A stretch of DNA of 5,718 nucleotides from JBAYHN01 sp041666125 (GCA_041666125.1 JBAYHN010000074.1:1-5718); one strand, 5' to 3'. Positions 1-5,233 are shown, numbered from the stretch's first letter. The notes: generated by a model from the sequence alone, not told the origin. Translations and numbers: made by a program.

Positions 1-824
1 CAACTCGCCTGCTACTAAAATCCGGTGCGACAATTAATGAAATGAACACGGTGCGCAAACATATCTCACGGGTAAAAGGCGGCTTTTTGGCTTCCCTGCT
101 CTATCCTGCGACAGTAATGGGATTTGTTATTTCCGATGTGGTTGGCAACGATTTGAGCACAATTGCTTCCGGCCCTTTAACTCCGGACAAAAGCACTTTT
201 AAAGACGCGCTGAAAATATTCAAAAAATATCAAATTGGCCCGCCGAAGAATGTTTTAAATTATTTGGAAAATGGCATGGAAAATCCAAGGTTGGAAACTC
301 CAAAGCCGGGCGAGAAGTATTTCGAAAAGGTTTCTGTAAAAATAATTGCCGATCACAAAACTGCTCTTAATCAAGCTGTGGAGAAAGCTAAAAAACTTGG
401 GCTAAAAGTTGTTGCGATGAAAAAAGAAATAACTGGCGAAGCGCGTGAAGAAGCCCGAAAGTTTATTGCCAAGGCTAAACGCGGCACACTTTTAATTGGC
501 TGTGGCGAAACAACGGTTACCTGCACCGGAACGGGCTGTGGAGGCAGAAACCAGGAATTTGTGCTCGCGGGCCTGCAACACCTCAAAGAAGGCCAAATTT
601 TGCTTTCTATTGGCACGGATGGCGTGGATGGCTTTTGCCCGGAAGAAGTGGCTGGAGCAATAGGAGATGAATCAACTCTCGAGACTGCATCCCAAAAAGG
701 CCTTAAGCTGGAAAGTCATTTAAAAAACAACGACTCATATAATTTCTTCAAAAGAGCCGGTGGGCTAATTAAAACAGGGGCTACAGGGACGAATCTTGGG
801 GATTTGATGATGTTACTGTCTTGA
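1..824 (+). CDS. Glycerate 2-kinase, MOFRL family (5'-truncated by window edge)
   Basis: This is the C-terminal part of an ATP-dependent glycerate 2-kinase (GckA/TtuD type, DUF4147 plus MOFRL domain), a cytoplasmic enzyme that converts D-glycerate to 2-phosphoglycerate and feeds lower glycolysis. The frame is open to the left edge (first full codon at base 3). The residues before the Met at 42 read TRLLLKSGATINE and continue into MNTVRKHISRVKGG, a family motif, so that Met is internal and the true start is upstream. About 273 residues are visible of a usual 420-450. Counting from that Met, further family motifs are FVISDVVGNDLSTIASGP (28-45), GETTVTCTGTGCGGRNQEF (155-173), GTDGVDG (191-197), NNDSYNFF (229-236) and TGATGTNLGDL (245-255). 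The last four groups are typical of the MOFRL region. The TGA stop at 822-824 lies inside the convergent gene on the other strand, with a 12-base overlap. No clear terminator follows. Family assignment is firm; substrate is by family. Confidence 0.95.
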   Translation, partial: TRLLLKSGATINEMNTVRKHISRVKGGFLASLLYPATVMGFVISDVVGNDLSTIASGPLTPDKSTFKDALKIFKKYQIGPPKNVLNYLENGMENPRLETPKPGEKYFEKVSVKIIADHKTALNQAVEKAKKLGLKVVAMKKEITGEAREEARKFIAKAKRGTLLIGCGETTVTCTGTGCGGRNQEFVLAGLQHLKEGQILLSIGTDGVDGFCPEEVAGAIGDESTLETASQKGLKLESHLKNNDSYNFFKRAGGLIKTGATGTNLGDLMMLLS

Positions 825-1670
825 CCGAGAAAGCCTTGTGGAGGACTGTCTAGGTTCATCATAAAAACCCGGCGGAATTAATCCCGGTCTGATTTTTAAC
901 GCATCCAAGATAGCAGTTTTAATTTTATCTCCGTGTTGATCAGCTATGCGATTTGCCGTTCTATGAAAAACTTGATGATACATGCCACGTAGCCTTGCTT
1001 GACTTGACTGATTGGCTTCTCGTGCGGCGTCTATATCTTTCGGATCATAATCAGCGTGAAGATCAGAAGCTGCTAATTCTTCCAGTTCAGATTCTGAAGC
1101 AAGTCGCGTGTCACCAATTGTTTCATCATTCAGCGTAAAATAATCACTATGCTTCCAATGGTCTCCCAACTCAGCAGGATCCATTTCATCAACTTGAGTT
1201 CTCAAGTGAGCGTCATTAAAAATGCCTCCATCAAACTGAGAGTCTAATGTTCCACCCAATTCATGTTTGCTGTTGGGCCCCCTTTTTTCAAACGTTTTTC
1301 CAGCTCCATTTAAAGAAACACGCGCAGTTGCTTGGGACAAATTCCCTAGAATATCATCTGTGTATTGAAATCCTCCGTGATCTTCTTCATGAAATAAAGC
1401 CAGAGCAATCCTCTGTCTGTTGTTTGCAATAAACCAAAAGAGAGCATCACCATCTTCGCGTATATTTGTTGGAACAGTTAAATAATCCACCTTAATATCA
1501 GAATAATTTCTAGGCTCTGGTTCTTCTCTTAGCAATATAGTTCTAACTACATGGGCTATAAGCTCTCTGGTCAATGGCACTTCATGAGCAACTAATATGG
1601 CTGGCCTGGCGTCCTTTTGCCGAAGATATTCTTTGTCATGTCTCGCAATTGCGTCAGAAAGTTTGTCCAT
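813..1670 (-). CDS. Orphan hypothetical protein, 285 aa
   Basis: I do not recognise this protein. It has 285 residues, no signal peptide, no obvious membrane segment and no cysteine, so it is probably a soluble cytoplasmic protein. Residues 22-48 (RPAILVAHEVPLTRELIAHV and following) and 75-94 contain alternating hydrophobic stretches that could form an alpha/beta core. A Gly/Asn/Asp-rich stretch covers 108-155, an acidic helical stretch 190-220, and the end (274-285) is Ser/Arg-rich. Residues 94-98 read HEEDH, a formal HExxH match after a hydrophobic run, but charged residues between the His residues are atypical of zinc proteases, so I do not call a peptidase. The ATG at 1670 is the first in frame and lies about 25 nt below a good promoter. 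The leader is AT-rich and has no SD. The gene ends convergent with glycerate kinase, overlapping it by 12 bases. The long frame, promoter and neat end support a real gene. Confidence 0.8.
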   Translation of the reverse strand: MDKLSDAIARHDKEYLRQKDARPAILVAHEVPLTRELIAHVVRTILLREEPEPRNYSDIKVDYLTVPTNIREDGDALFWFIANNRQRIALALFHEEDHGGFQYTDDILGNLSQATARVSLNGAGKTFEKRGPNSKHELGGTLDSQFDGGIFNDAHLRTQVDEMDPAELGDHWKHSDYFTLNDETIGDTRLASESELEELAASDLHADYDPKDIDAAREANQSSQARLRGMYHQVFHRTANRIADQHGDKIKTAILDALKIRPGLIPPGFYDEPRQSSTRLSRSRQ

Positions 1671-1701
1671 AAATTTAATAAGTTTAAATTGAGAAGGTTT
1701 T

Positions 1702-1731
1702 ATTATAATGGCTTGATGAAAACGAATGCAA
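1702..1731 (-). promoter_or_regulatory. Promoter of the orphan gene
   Basis: On the minus strand there is a perfect -10 hexamer TATAAT at 1707-1702. A partial -35, TTGCAT, lies at 1731-1726, 18 bp upstream. Transcription would start near 1695, leaving a leader of roughly 25 nt before the ATG at 1670. The -35 match is only moderate, so the call rests mainly on the -10 and its position. Confidence 0.5.
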
Positions 1732-1739
1732 GCTAAAGC

Positions 1740-1798
1740 GAGGCCGGCCCAAGGCGTTGTTTGGCGACACTTACTCTCAAGAGGGTTTTGCTGGCCTC
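1740..1798. repeat. Imperfect inverted repeat with 9-bp arms
   Basis: GAGGCCGGC at 1740-1748 pairs with GCTGGCCTC at 1790-1798, with eight Watson-Crick pairs and one possible G-U pair. The 41-base interior contains a smaller CCAA/TTGG hairpin. The element lies between the orphan-gene promoter and the tRNA terminator candidate, in a stretch visibly more GC-rich than its surroundings. It could be part of a dispersed palindromic repeat or a structured RNA. No coding role is supported. Confidence 0.5.
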
Positions 1799-1804
1799 AT
1801 TCAT

Positions 1805-1845
1805 AAAAATGCTTTCTCATGCTTTACGCATGGAAGCACATTTTT
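1805..1845 (-). terminator. Terminator-like hairpin downstream of tRNA-Ile
   Basis: The arms AAAAAT (1805-1810), GCTT (1811-1814) and CATGC (1818-1822) pair with GCATG (1828-1832), AAGC (1834-1837) and ATTTTT (1840-1845), with small bulges and the loop TTTAC. Transcription on the minus strand would yield a hairpin whose 3' arm ends in a run of five U. The symmetric A/T ends make it potentially bidirectional. It is the first hairpin with a U tract after the tRNA, so it is the best candidate for tRNA transcript termination. Confidence 0.55.
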
Positions 1846-1867
1846 ACGAAACGGCCTGCTTCGCTTC

Positions 1868-1886
1868 ATCCCGCCTTTGGCGGGAT
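1868..1886. repeat. Perfect 8-bp GC-rich hairpin
   Basis: ATCCCGCC (1868-1875) and GGCGGGAT (1879-1886) form a perfect stem with a three-base loop. It lies about 30 nt past the tRNA 3' end. No U tract follows on either strand, so it is not a classical intrinsic terminator. It may be a processing or stabilising structure, or the core of a dispersed palindromic repeat. Confidence 0.6.
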
Positions 1887-1917
1887 TCCGCTACGCACCG
1901 CAAAACTCGCACTTACC

Positions 1918-1994
1918 TGGTGGGCGGTGGAAGAGTTGAACTTCCGACCTCGACATTATCAGTGTCGCGCTCTAACCAACTGAGCTAACCGCCC
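1918..1994 (-). tRNA. tRNA-Ile (anticodon GAU), CCA encoded
   Basis: A complete cloverleaf can be folded on the minus strand. The acceptor stem is GGGCGGT with ACCGCCC, followed by discriminator A and an encoded CCA (1920-1918). The D arm is GCTCAGTTGGTTAGAGC. The anticodon stem CGACA/TGTCG closes the loop CTGATAA with anticodon GAT. The variable loop is AGGTC. The T arm is GGAAG/CTTCC with loop TTCAACT. With CCA it is 77 nt, the normal length for tRNA-Ile. This isoacceptor is often found in the 16S-23S spacer, but here it stands 3.2 kb from the 16S 3' end with four protein genes between, and has its own promoter and probable terminator. Confidence 0.98.
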
Positions 1995-2001
1995 TAAGTT
2001 T

Positions 2002-2017
2002 CCCCGAAAACACGGGG
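2002..2017. other. Small hairpin in the tRNA-Ile leader
   Basis: CCCCG (2002-2006) and CGGGG (2013-2017) can pair around a six-base loop. The start site predicted from the upstream -10 falls near 2013, so only part of this hairpin may be transcribed. It may simply shape the short pre-tRNA leader that RNase P removes. Confidence 0.35.
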
Positions 2018-2019
2018 GT

Positions 2020-2028
2020 AGTATACCA
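2020..2028 (-). promoter_or_regulatory. Extended -10 promoter of tRNA-Ile
   Basis: On the minus strand the sequence TGGTATACT matches an extended -10 (TGn followed by TATACT, at 2025-2020). It lies about 26 nt upstream of the mature tRNA 5' end. No good -35 is present, which is usual for extended -10 promoters. It directly abuts the terminator of the preceding zinc-ribbon gene. Confidence 0.55.
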
Positions 2029-2059
2029 AAACAGGGCCTCTTGTGAAAGCCCTGTTTTT
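2028..2059 (-). terminator. Intrinsic terminator of the zinc-ribbon gene
   Basis: A perfect 10-bp stem, AAAACAGGGC (2028-2037) with GCCCTGTTTT (2049-2058), has an 11-base loop and U tracts on both strands (four T on minus, five on plus). It begins about 30 nt past the stop of the zinc-ribbon gene, so it terminates that transcript. It is potentially bidirectional. Confidence 0.85.
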
Positions 2060-2089
2060 AGATGAATTTTAGTTAACTTTAACCTGAAA

Positions 2090-2368
2090 CTAAACTGTTT
2101 TGCTCTTTGCGAAACAATCTCTGCAAAGGACTGGCCTGTTGTTGCGAGGGACAAAAGGAACTTCTGTCTCTACGCCACATTGTGCGCATGTAACCTTTGT
2201 GAACTTCATATTTGAACGGCGCTCTTGCTTCTTTTTATCGCGGCAAGTTGGGCAACGTTTTGGTGCAGAAAAACCCTTATCTGCGTAGAAAGCTTGTTCT
2301 GATGCTGTGAATGTAAATTCACCATTGCAATCGCCACAAGCTAGTTTTTGGTCTTCAAAGTCTGCCAT
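2090..2368 (-). CDS. Small double zinc-ribbon protein (CxxC-x17-CxxC)
   Basis: This 92-residue soluble protein carries two four-cysteine zinc sites. The first is C11-x2-C14 with C39-x2-C42, around the sequence GEFTFTASEQAFYADKGF, as in the probable zinc-ribbon domain family. The second is C61-x2-C64, exactly 17 residues, then C82-x2-C85, matching the small CxxC-x17-CxxC domain, with the typical GRPV/NRPV-LCRDCFAK ending. A Lys/Arg-rich linker (43-57) joins them. Proteins of this pair-of-ribbons type are frequent in candidate-phyla bacteria. Their function is unknown, and nucleic-acid or ribosome binding is only a guess. I chose the ATG at 2368 (MADF, the usual start of the family) over an in-frame TTG at 2377. 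There is no SD. The gene is monocistronic, with a strong promoter, a long structured leader and a clear terminator. Confidence 0.93.
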   Translation of the reverse strand: MADFEDQKLACGDCNGEFTFTASEQAFYADKGFSAPKRCPTCRDKKKQERRSNMKFTKVTCAQCGVETEVPFVPRNNRPVLCRDCFAKSKTV

Positions 2369-2378
2369 GTTAATCAAC

Positions 2379-2430
2379 GAATTAAAAAATAAATTTCCGA
2401 GTTCTTAACCGTGGAGACCTTTTTTAATTC
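2379..2430 (-). promoter_or_regulatory. Perfect 11-bp inverted repeat in the zinc-ribbon leader
   Basis: GAATTAAAAAA (2379-2389 on plus) is exactly mirrored by TTTTTTAATTC (2420-2430), enclosing 30 bases. In the minus-strand RNA the helix closes about 10 nt before the start codon. It could control translation initiation or, being A/T only, act as a temperature-sensitive or protein-bound structure. The pairing is seen directly; the regulatory role is inference. Confidence 0.55.
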
Positions 2431-2488
2431 ACTGATCGACCTCTCTATGAATATTTCGGTTCCCCTGACATTAAGACTGGTTAGTTTA

Positions 2489-2517
2489 ATTATCATGCCA
2501 CTTTACAAAAAAGTCAA
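2489..2517 (-). promoter_or_regulatory. Sigma70-type promoter of the zinc-ribbon gene
   Basis: On the minus strand, -35 TTGACT (2517-2512) and -10 GATAAT (2494-2489) are separated by exactly 17 bp. Each hexamer matches the consensus at five of six positions. This is the best promoter in the window. The predicted start near 2482 leaves a leader of about 115 nt before the ATG at 2368. The rest of the 2378-2564 intergenic region shows no open frame of note. Confidence 0.75.
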
Positions 2518-2564
2518 GCGGTCCCAAGGTAAGGGCAGCCAGGCATATTTATGAAGATATATGG

Positions 2565-3491
2565 CTACCAACTTCCTCCAGCGCCACCTCCACCCGACCC
2601 ACCGCCTCCAAATCCACCAAAACCACCTCCTCCGGATCCACCACCTCCAAGCCAAAAACCTCCTCCGCTGTGCCAAAAGTCCGTCGGCTTGCCGGCTAAT
2701 TTTCGCTTTTCATAATTCTTAGAAAGTACCAAATCCAACAAAGATCCAAAAACTGCAAAAAACACCACACCTATTAAAATCATCATTCCTCCCCCATAAA
2801 TCAGCGCTCCCGCAGCACCGCCGCCAACTCCTCCAAGCACTCCGCCAAGCCACCAAGACTTGCTGCGGGCCAAGAAGCTAAAGAAATAGTTAATAAGCGC
2901 AAATCCACCAAAAAACAATAATGAAGCCAATCCGTCGCCCATGCCTCCAGGATTTTTGGAAGTCGCATTTGGATCCGGCTTATATTCCCCTTTTGTGGCG
3001 GACATAATTGCATTCACGCCGGCCAAAATTCCATCTGACATTTTGCCAGCTTTGAAAAGAGGAAAAACTTCATTGCGCAAAATAGTACCGGTTAAACTGT
3101 CCGGCAGGGCTCCACCAAGCCCATTTCCAACATTTATAAAAGCCTCTCCCTGTGCAGGAAATGGCGCGCCTTCTTTTGGTCCAATCAAAAACAAAATTCC
3201 ATTATTTCTATTTTTCTGGCCAATCGCCCAAGCAGTAAAAAGTTGCTGTGAATAAGTAAATCTATCCAATCCTTGCAAAGAATCCACGATTGCCACAACA
3301 ACTTGATTGCTTGTTTCCGTTTCAAAGCCTTTTAAAATCTGCTCTATATTGGCTTTTTCGCTGGCGCTCAAAATATTTGCATAATCATTCACAAATCCGG
3401 TCGCCTTTGGAAAATCCACTGCAAAAACCAAATTTAGTAACAGCAAATTAATAATGAACGCGAGCGAAAATAATCTTGTTAATCTCTTCAT
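2565..3491 (-). CDS. TPM-domain membrane protein, second paralogue (308 aa)
   Basis: This is an envelope protein of the TPM family (TLP18.3/Psb32/MOLO-1; YgcG-like). Residues 1-24 form a signal peptide (basic MKRLTR, then a Leu-rich core, cleavage after VFA). The TPM domain spans about 26-172. It opens with the family-typical VNDYANILS (34-42) and includes FINVGNGLGGALPDSLTG (118-135). The protein then turns hydrophobic: one segment at about 188-207, and a Gly-rich plus hydrophobic region at 214-256 that probably forms one or two more. A basic stretch (258-268) leads to an extreme Gly-rich tail (276-308) ending GGSW. It is the last gene of the operon, 19 nt after its paralogue, with which it aligns without gaps over the TPM domain at roughly half identity. 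There is no SD before the ATG. The TPM domain is often annotated as a phosphatase, but activity cannot be inferred here. I see no convincing terminator after the stop. Confidence 0.93.
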   Translation of the reverse strand: MKRLTRLFSLAFIINLLLLNLVFAVDFPKATGFVNDYANILSASEKANIEQILKGFETETSNQVVVAIVDSLQGLDRFTYSQQLFTAWAIGQKNRNNGILFLIGPKEGAPFPAQGEAFINVGNGLGGALPDSLTGTILRNEVFPLFKAGKMSDGILAGVNAIMSATKGEYKPDPNATSKNPGGMGDGLASLLFFGGFALINYFFSFLARSKSWWLGGVLGGVGGGAAGALIYGGGMMILIGVVFFAVFGSLLDLVLSKNYEKRKLAGKPTDFWHSGGGFWLGGGGSGGGGFGGFGGGGSGGGGAGGSW

Positions 3492-3510
3492 AATTTAATT
3501 ATTGCAAAGC

Positions 3511-4308
3511 TTACCAGCTGCCGCCTGCACCAGCTCCTCCAGATTTTCCGCCTCCAAAATGAGAAGTAGGTGTGGAAGATCCGCCTTTAAACGCACTTCC
3601 TGTGGTAGAAGCAGATCCGGTTGTTCCGCTGCCTTTACCTCCCTTTCCATCTTTTTTGGAGAAACGGCTGGCAATAATAGCAACGATAATAAACAAGACA
3701 AAAATTCCAACAAAAACGAGTGGATTTGATGATGTTGTTGTAGTGCCTGCTGCGCCAACTGCTCCGGTTGCACCTGCAGCTACTGCGGTGTATTCGCCGC
3801 GCGTGGCCTTCATAATCGCATTAATTGCATTGTTAATGCCGGCTGCATAACTCTTTGCCTGGAATTGAGGTACAAGTTCATTGCGAATAATTGATCCGGT
3901 AACACTGTCCGGCATCGCTCCTTCCAATCCCTTTCCAACATTTATAAAGATTTCTCCTCTTTCCGGAAAAACATAACCGGCTTTTGGACCGATCAACAAA
4001 AGAACCCCATTATCTTTTGTAGCCTTTCCAATTTTCCAATTACCAAAAAGTTGTTGTGAATATGTAAAAGGATCGAGTCCCTGAAAATCATTTACTATTA
4101 CCAGGACAATTTCATTCGTTGTCTGAGCTTCGAAATTTTTGATTGTCGTTTCTAGAGAAGCTTTTTCGGAATAAGACATTAGTCCGGCAAAATCATTCAC
4201 TACCCCAGTGGAAGTTGGAAAAGTTACCGCAAGTGCAATTTGAGATACAAATACAAACGATAAAACCAAAAGTGTAATTGAAGAAAATAAACGTACTAAT
4301 TTAGTCAT
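3511..4308 (-). CDS. TPM-domain membrane protein, first paralogue (265 aa)
   Basis: This is a secreted, membrane-anchored TPM-domain protein. Residues 1-27 are a signal peptide with a cleavage site after ALA. The TPM domain covers about 28-173, with VNDFAGLMS (37-45), FTYSQQLF (81-88), LLLIGPK (103-109) and FINVGKGLEGAMPDSVTG (121-138). An Ala/Thr/Gly linker (174-194) leads to a single membrane helix at about 196-215, closed by the charged SKKDGKGGK (217-225). The Ser/Thr/Gly-rich tail ends GGSW like the downstream copy. It therefore differs from its paralogue mainly after the TPM domain, with one membrane helix rather than two or three. It sits 37 nt downstream of lemA and 19 nt upstream of the second TPM gene, consistent with one operon. 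The ATG is preceded by AACTTCACC, with no SD. The Gly-rich tail and TPM domain place it in the YgcG-like group, which often accompanies LemA. Confidence 0.93.
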   Translation of the reverse strand: MTKLVRLFSSITLLVLSFVFVSQIALAVTFPTSTGVVNDFAGLMSYSEKASLETTIKNFEAQTTNEIVLVIVNDFQGLDPFTYSQQLFGNWKIGKATKDNGVLLLIGPKAGYVFPERGEIFINVGKGLEGAMPDSVTGSIIRNELVPQFQAKSYAAGINNAINAIMKATRGEYTAVAAGATGAVGAAGTTTTSSNPLVFVGIFVLFIIVAIIASRFSKKDGKGGKGSGTTGSASTTGSAFKGGSSTPTSHFGGGKSGGAGAGGSW

Positions 4309-4345
4309 GGTGAAGTTAGATTAATGGCTTAAATAAAAGATATTA

Positions 4346-4942
4346 TTAATTCAATTTAACAACTGGGGCATTTTGAGCCGCCGGAGTTGCCTCGAATCTT
4401 GCTCTTTCTTTAAAGCCAAATATTCCTGCAATCACATTGCTTGGGAATGAAAGAATATTCTTATTCAAATTATTAACTACTCCATTATAAGTATTGCGAG
4501 CTACAGAAATTCTATTCTCTGTACCTTCCAACTGATCCTGCAATTTCATAACTGCCTCCGAACTCTTTAGTTGTGGATAATTTTCCATAACAACTAACAA
4601 ACGGCTAAGAGAAGATTCCACACCATTCATAGCTGCCACCTTGTCTGGGCTTCCTGCGGCTGCTCCGGAATATCTTGATCTTGCATCAGCCAAATCTTTA
4701 AATACAGTTTGTTCTTGTGTCATTAGGCCCTGCACTGAATTAACCAAATTTGGAATCAAATCAAAACGTCTTTGGTATTGTACTTCCATATCGGCCTGTG
4801 CCGTTTTTGCATTCTCGTTCAACGAAACGAGTGAATTGTAACCTCCCATTACCCAAAGAACGATAATAATTAAGACACCGAGGATTGCGAGTCCTACTAT
4901 TTTCCCGGTTGAAAGCGGTTTCTGTGCACTTTGTTGCTCCAT
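4346..4942 (-). CDS. lemA: LemA family membrane protein
   Basis: This 198-residue LemA family protein has the family's normal length. A short polar N-terminus is followed by one membrane helix (about 14-33, GKIVGLAILGVLIIIVLWVM) and a long helical domain on the other side of the membrane. Family signatures are the stretch from N43 (NENAKTAQADMEVQYQRR) into DLIPNLVNSVQG, then LEGTENRISVARNTYN and the C-terminal FPSNVIAGIFGFKERARFEA. LemA function is not settled; the protein is an envelope component. It is the first gene of a three-gene operon with two TPM-domain proteins, a pairing common in bacteria, so the three probably act together at the membrane. The start at 4942 is the first in frame and places the helix correctly. 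The upstream sequence CCAAACCTT has no SD. Two TATACT boxes lie upstream as promoter candidates. Confidence 0.96.
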   Translation of the reverse strand: MEQQSAQKPLSTGKIVGLAILGVLIIIVLWVMGGYNSLVSLNENAKTAQADMEVQYQRRFDLIPNLVNSVQGLMTQEQTVFKDLADARSRYSGAAAGSPDKVAAMNGVESSLSRLLVVMENYPQLKSSEAVMKLQDQLEGTENRISVARNTYNGVVNNLNKNILSFPSNVIAGIFGFKERARFEATPAAQNAPVVKLN

Positions 4943-4974
4943 AAGGTTTGGAAAGTTAAAAAATTACTTCTGAG

Positions 4975-5023
4975 AGTATATCAAAAAAGCATGCTTCTAA
5001 AAAGAAAAGGCATGCCAAGTATA
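4975..5023 (-). promoter_or_regulatory. Two -10-like boxes upstream of lemA
   Basis: Two identical TATACT hexamers occur on the minus strand, at 4980-4975 and 5023-5018, between the 16S terminator and lemA. The nearer one would give a leader of about 26 nt. Its -35 position carries only TTTTTA (three matches). The farther one has no recognisable -35. One of them probably starts the lemA-TPM operon, but neither is strong. Confidence 0.4.
4985..5017 (-). terminator. Second terminator-like hairpin before lemA
   Basis: Two GCATGC motifs (4989-4994 and 5010-5015) can pair around a 15-base T-rich loop. On the minus strand the second arm is followed directly by a run of six T. It may back up the stronger terminator just upstream. 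GCATGC is self-complementary, so the pairing is not unique. Confidence 0.35.
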
Positions 5024-5028
5024 TTGCC

Positions 5029-5062
5029 AAAAAACAAAAAAGACCGCTCAATCGGAGTGGTC
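5029..5062 (-). terminator. Strong intrinsic terminator of the 16S transcript
   Basis: GACCGCTC (5042-5049) and GAGTGGTC (5055-5062) form an 8-bp stem with one G-U pair and a five-base loop. On the minus strand the stem is followed by TTTTTTGTTTTTT (5041-5029). This is a textbook Rho-independent terminator. It lies about 165 nt after the mature 16S end and before lemA, so it separates the rRNA unit from the protein operon. Confidence 0.88.
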
Positions 5063-5146
5063 CTGTATTTGTTTATTAGTCTGCTGTTGAAATTAAAACG
5101 CAATAGGGAAACCCTTCCCAACCATTATAATTGGGATCGACCTATC

Positions 5147-5171
5147 TGATTGACACCGAAGTGTCTGATCA
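5147..5171 (-). other. UUCG-tetraloop hairpin 1, 16S trailer
   Basis: On the minus strand GACAC-TTCG-GTGTC forms a C(UUCG)G tetraloop hairpin. It is extended by TGAT/ATCA outer pairs across small bulges. No T run follows, so it is more likely an rRNA processing or stabilising structure than a terminator. Confidence 0.65.
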
Positions 5172-5178
5172 AATATGG

Positions 5179-5214
5179 AAAAATTTCAGCCCCACCGAAG
5201 TGAGACAAATTTTT
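5179..5214 (-). terminator. UUCG-tetraloop hairpin 2, terminator-like, just after 16S
   Basis: On the minus strand GTCTCAC-TTCG-GTGGGGC forms a 7-bp stem with two G-U pairs and a C(UUCG)G loop. It is continued, after a two-base bulge, by a perfect AAAAATTT/AAATTTTT helix. The 3' arm ends in five T, so it may terminate or attenuate transcription only 12 nt past the 16S end, or serve as a double-strand processing site. Confidence 0.6.
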
Positions 5215-5216
5215 CT

Positions 5217-5225
5217 CCTCTCTTT

Positions 5226-5233
<8 letters not shown>
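5217..5233 (-). other. Precursor hairpin covering the anti-Shine-Dalgarno
   Basis: In the minus-strand precursor RNA, CCTCTTT at the end of 16S (5233-5227) can pair with AGAGAGG (5223-5217) in the trailer. This gives 7 bp, including one G-U pair, around a three-base loop. It would hide the anti-SD tail until 3' maturation removes the trailer. Confidence 0.45.

Noticed and set aside
42..44. ATG at 42 as the start of the glycerate kinase
   Set aside because: The frame stays open to the window edge and the residues before it are part of a conserved family motif, so the Met is internal.
863..897. CCGG/CCGG hairpin followed by TCTGATTTTT as a terminator for glycerate kinase
   Set aside because: The stem is only 4 bp with a poor interior and lies within the coding part of the convergent gene, so the support is too weak.
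1376..1390. HEEDH (residues 94-98 of the orphan) as a zinc protease active site
   Set aside because: The five-residue match is short, the inner residues are charged unlike real HExxH sites, and no third ligand motif is evident.
1761..1988. A 75-residue plus-strand open frame reading through the tRNA (GGGRVELPTS...)
   Set aside because: It is the antisense of the tRNA-Ile gene and its hairpins. Such frames are commonly mis-annotated across tRNAs.
2521..2564. Terminator for the lemA-TPM operon between its stop and the zinc-ribbon promoter
   Set aside because: Only broken stems (AGC-CATAT with ATATG-GCT across bulges, and CCC/GGG) are found. The T run nearby belongs to the promoter region and is not adjacent to a stable stem.
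2565..2660. CCACCTCC-like repeats as a CRISPR or tandem repeat
   Set aside because: These are Gly codons of the Gly-rich tail of the TPM protein; the periodicity is that of codons, with no spacers.
2941..3255. Plus-strand open frame of 104 codons inside the second TPM gene, and similar ones at 3502-3850
   Set aside because: They are antisense shadows of well-supported TPM genes, with no family features.
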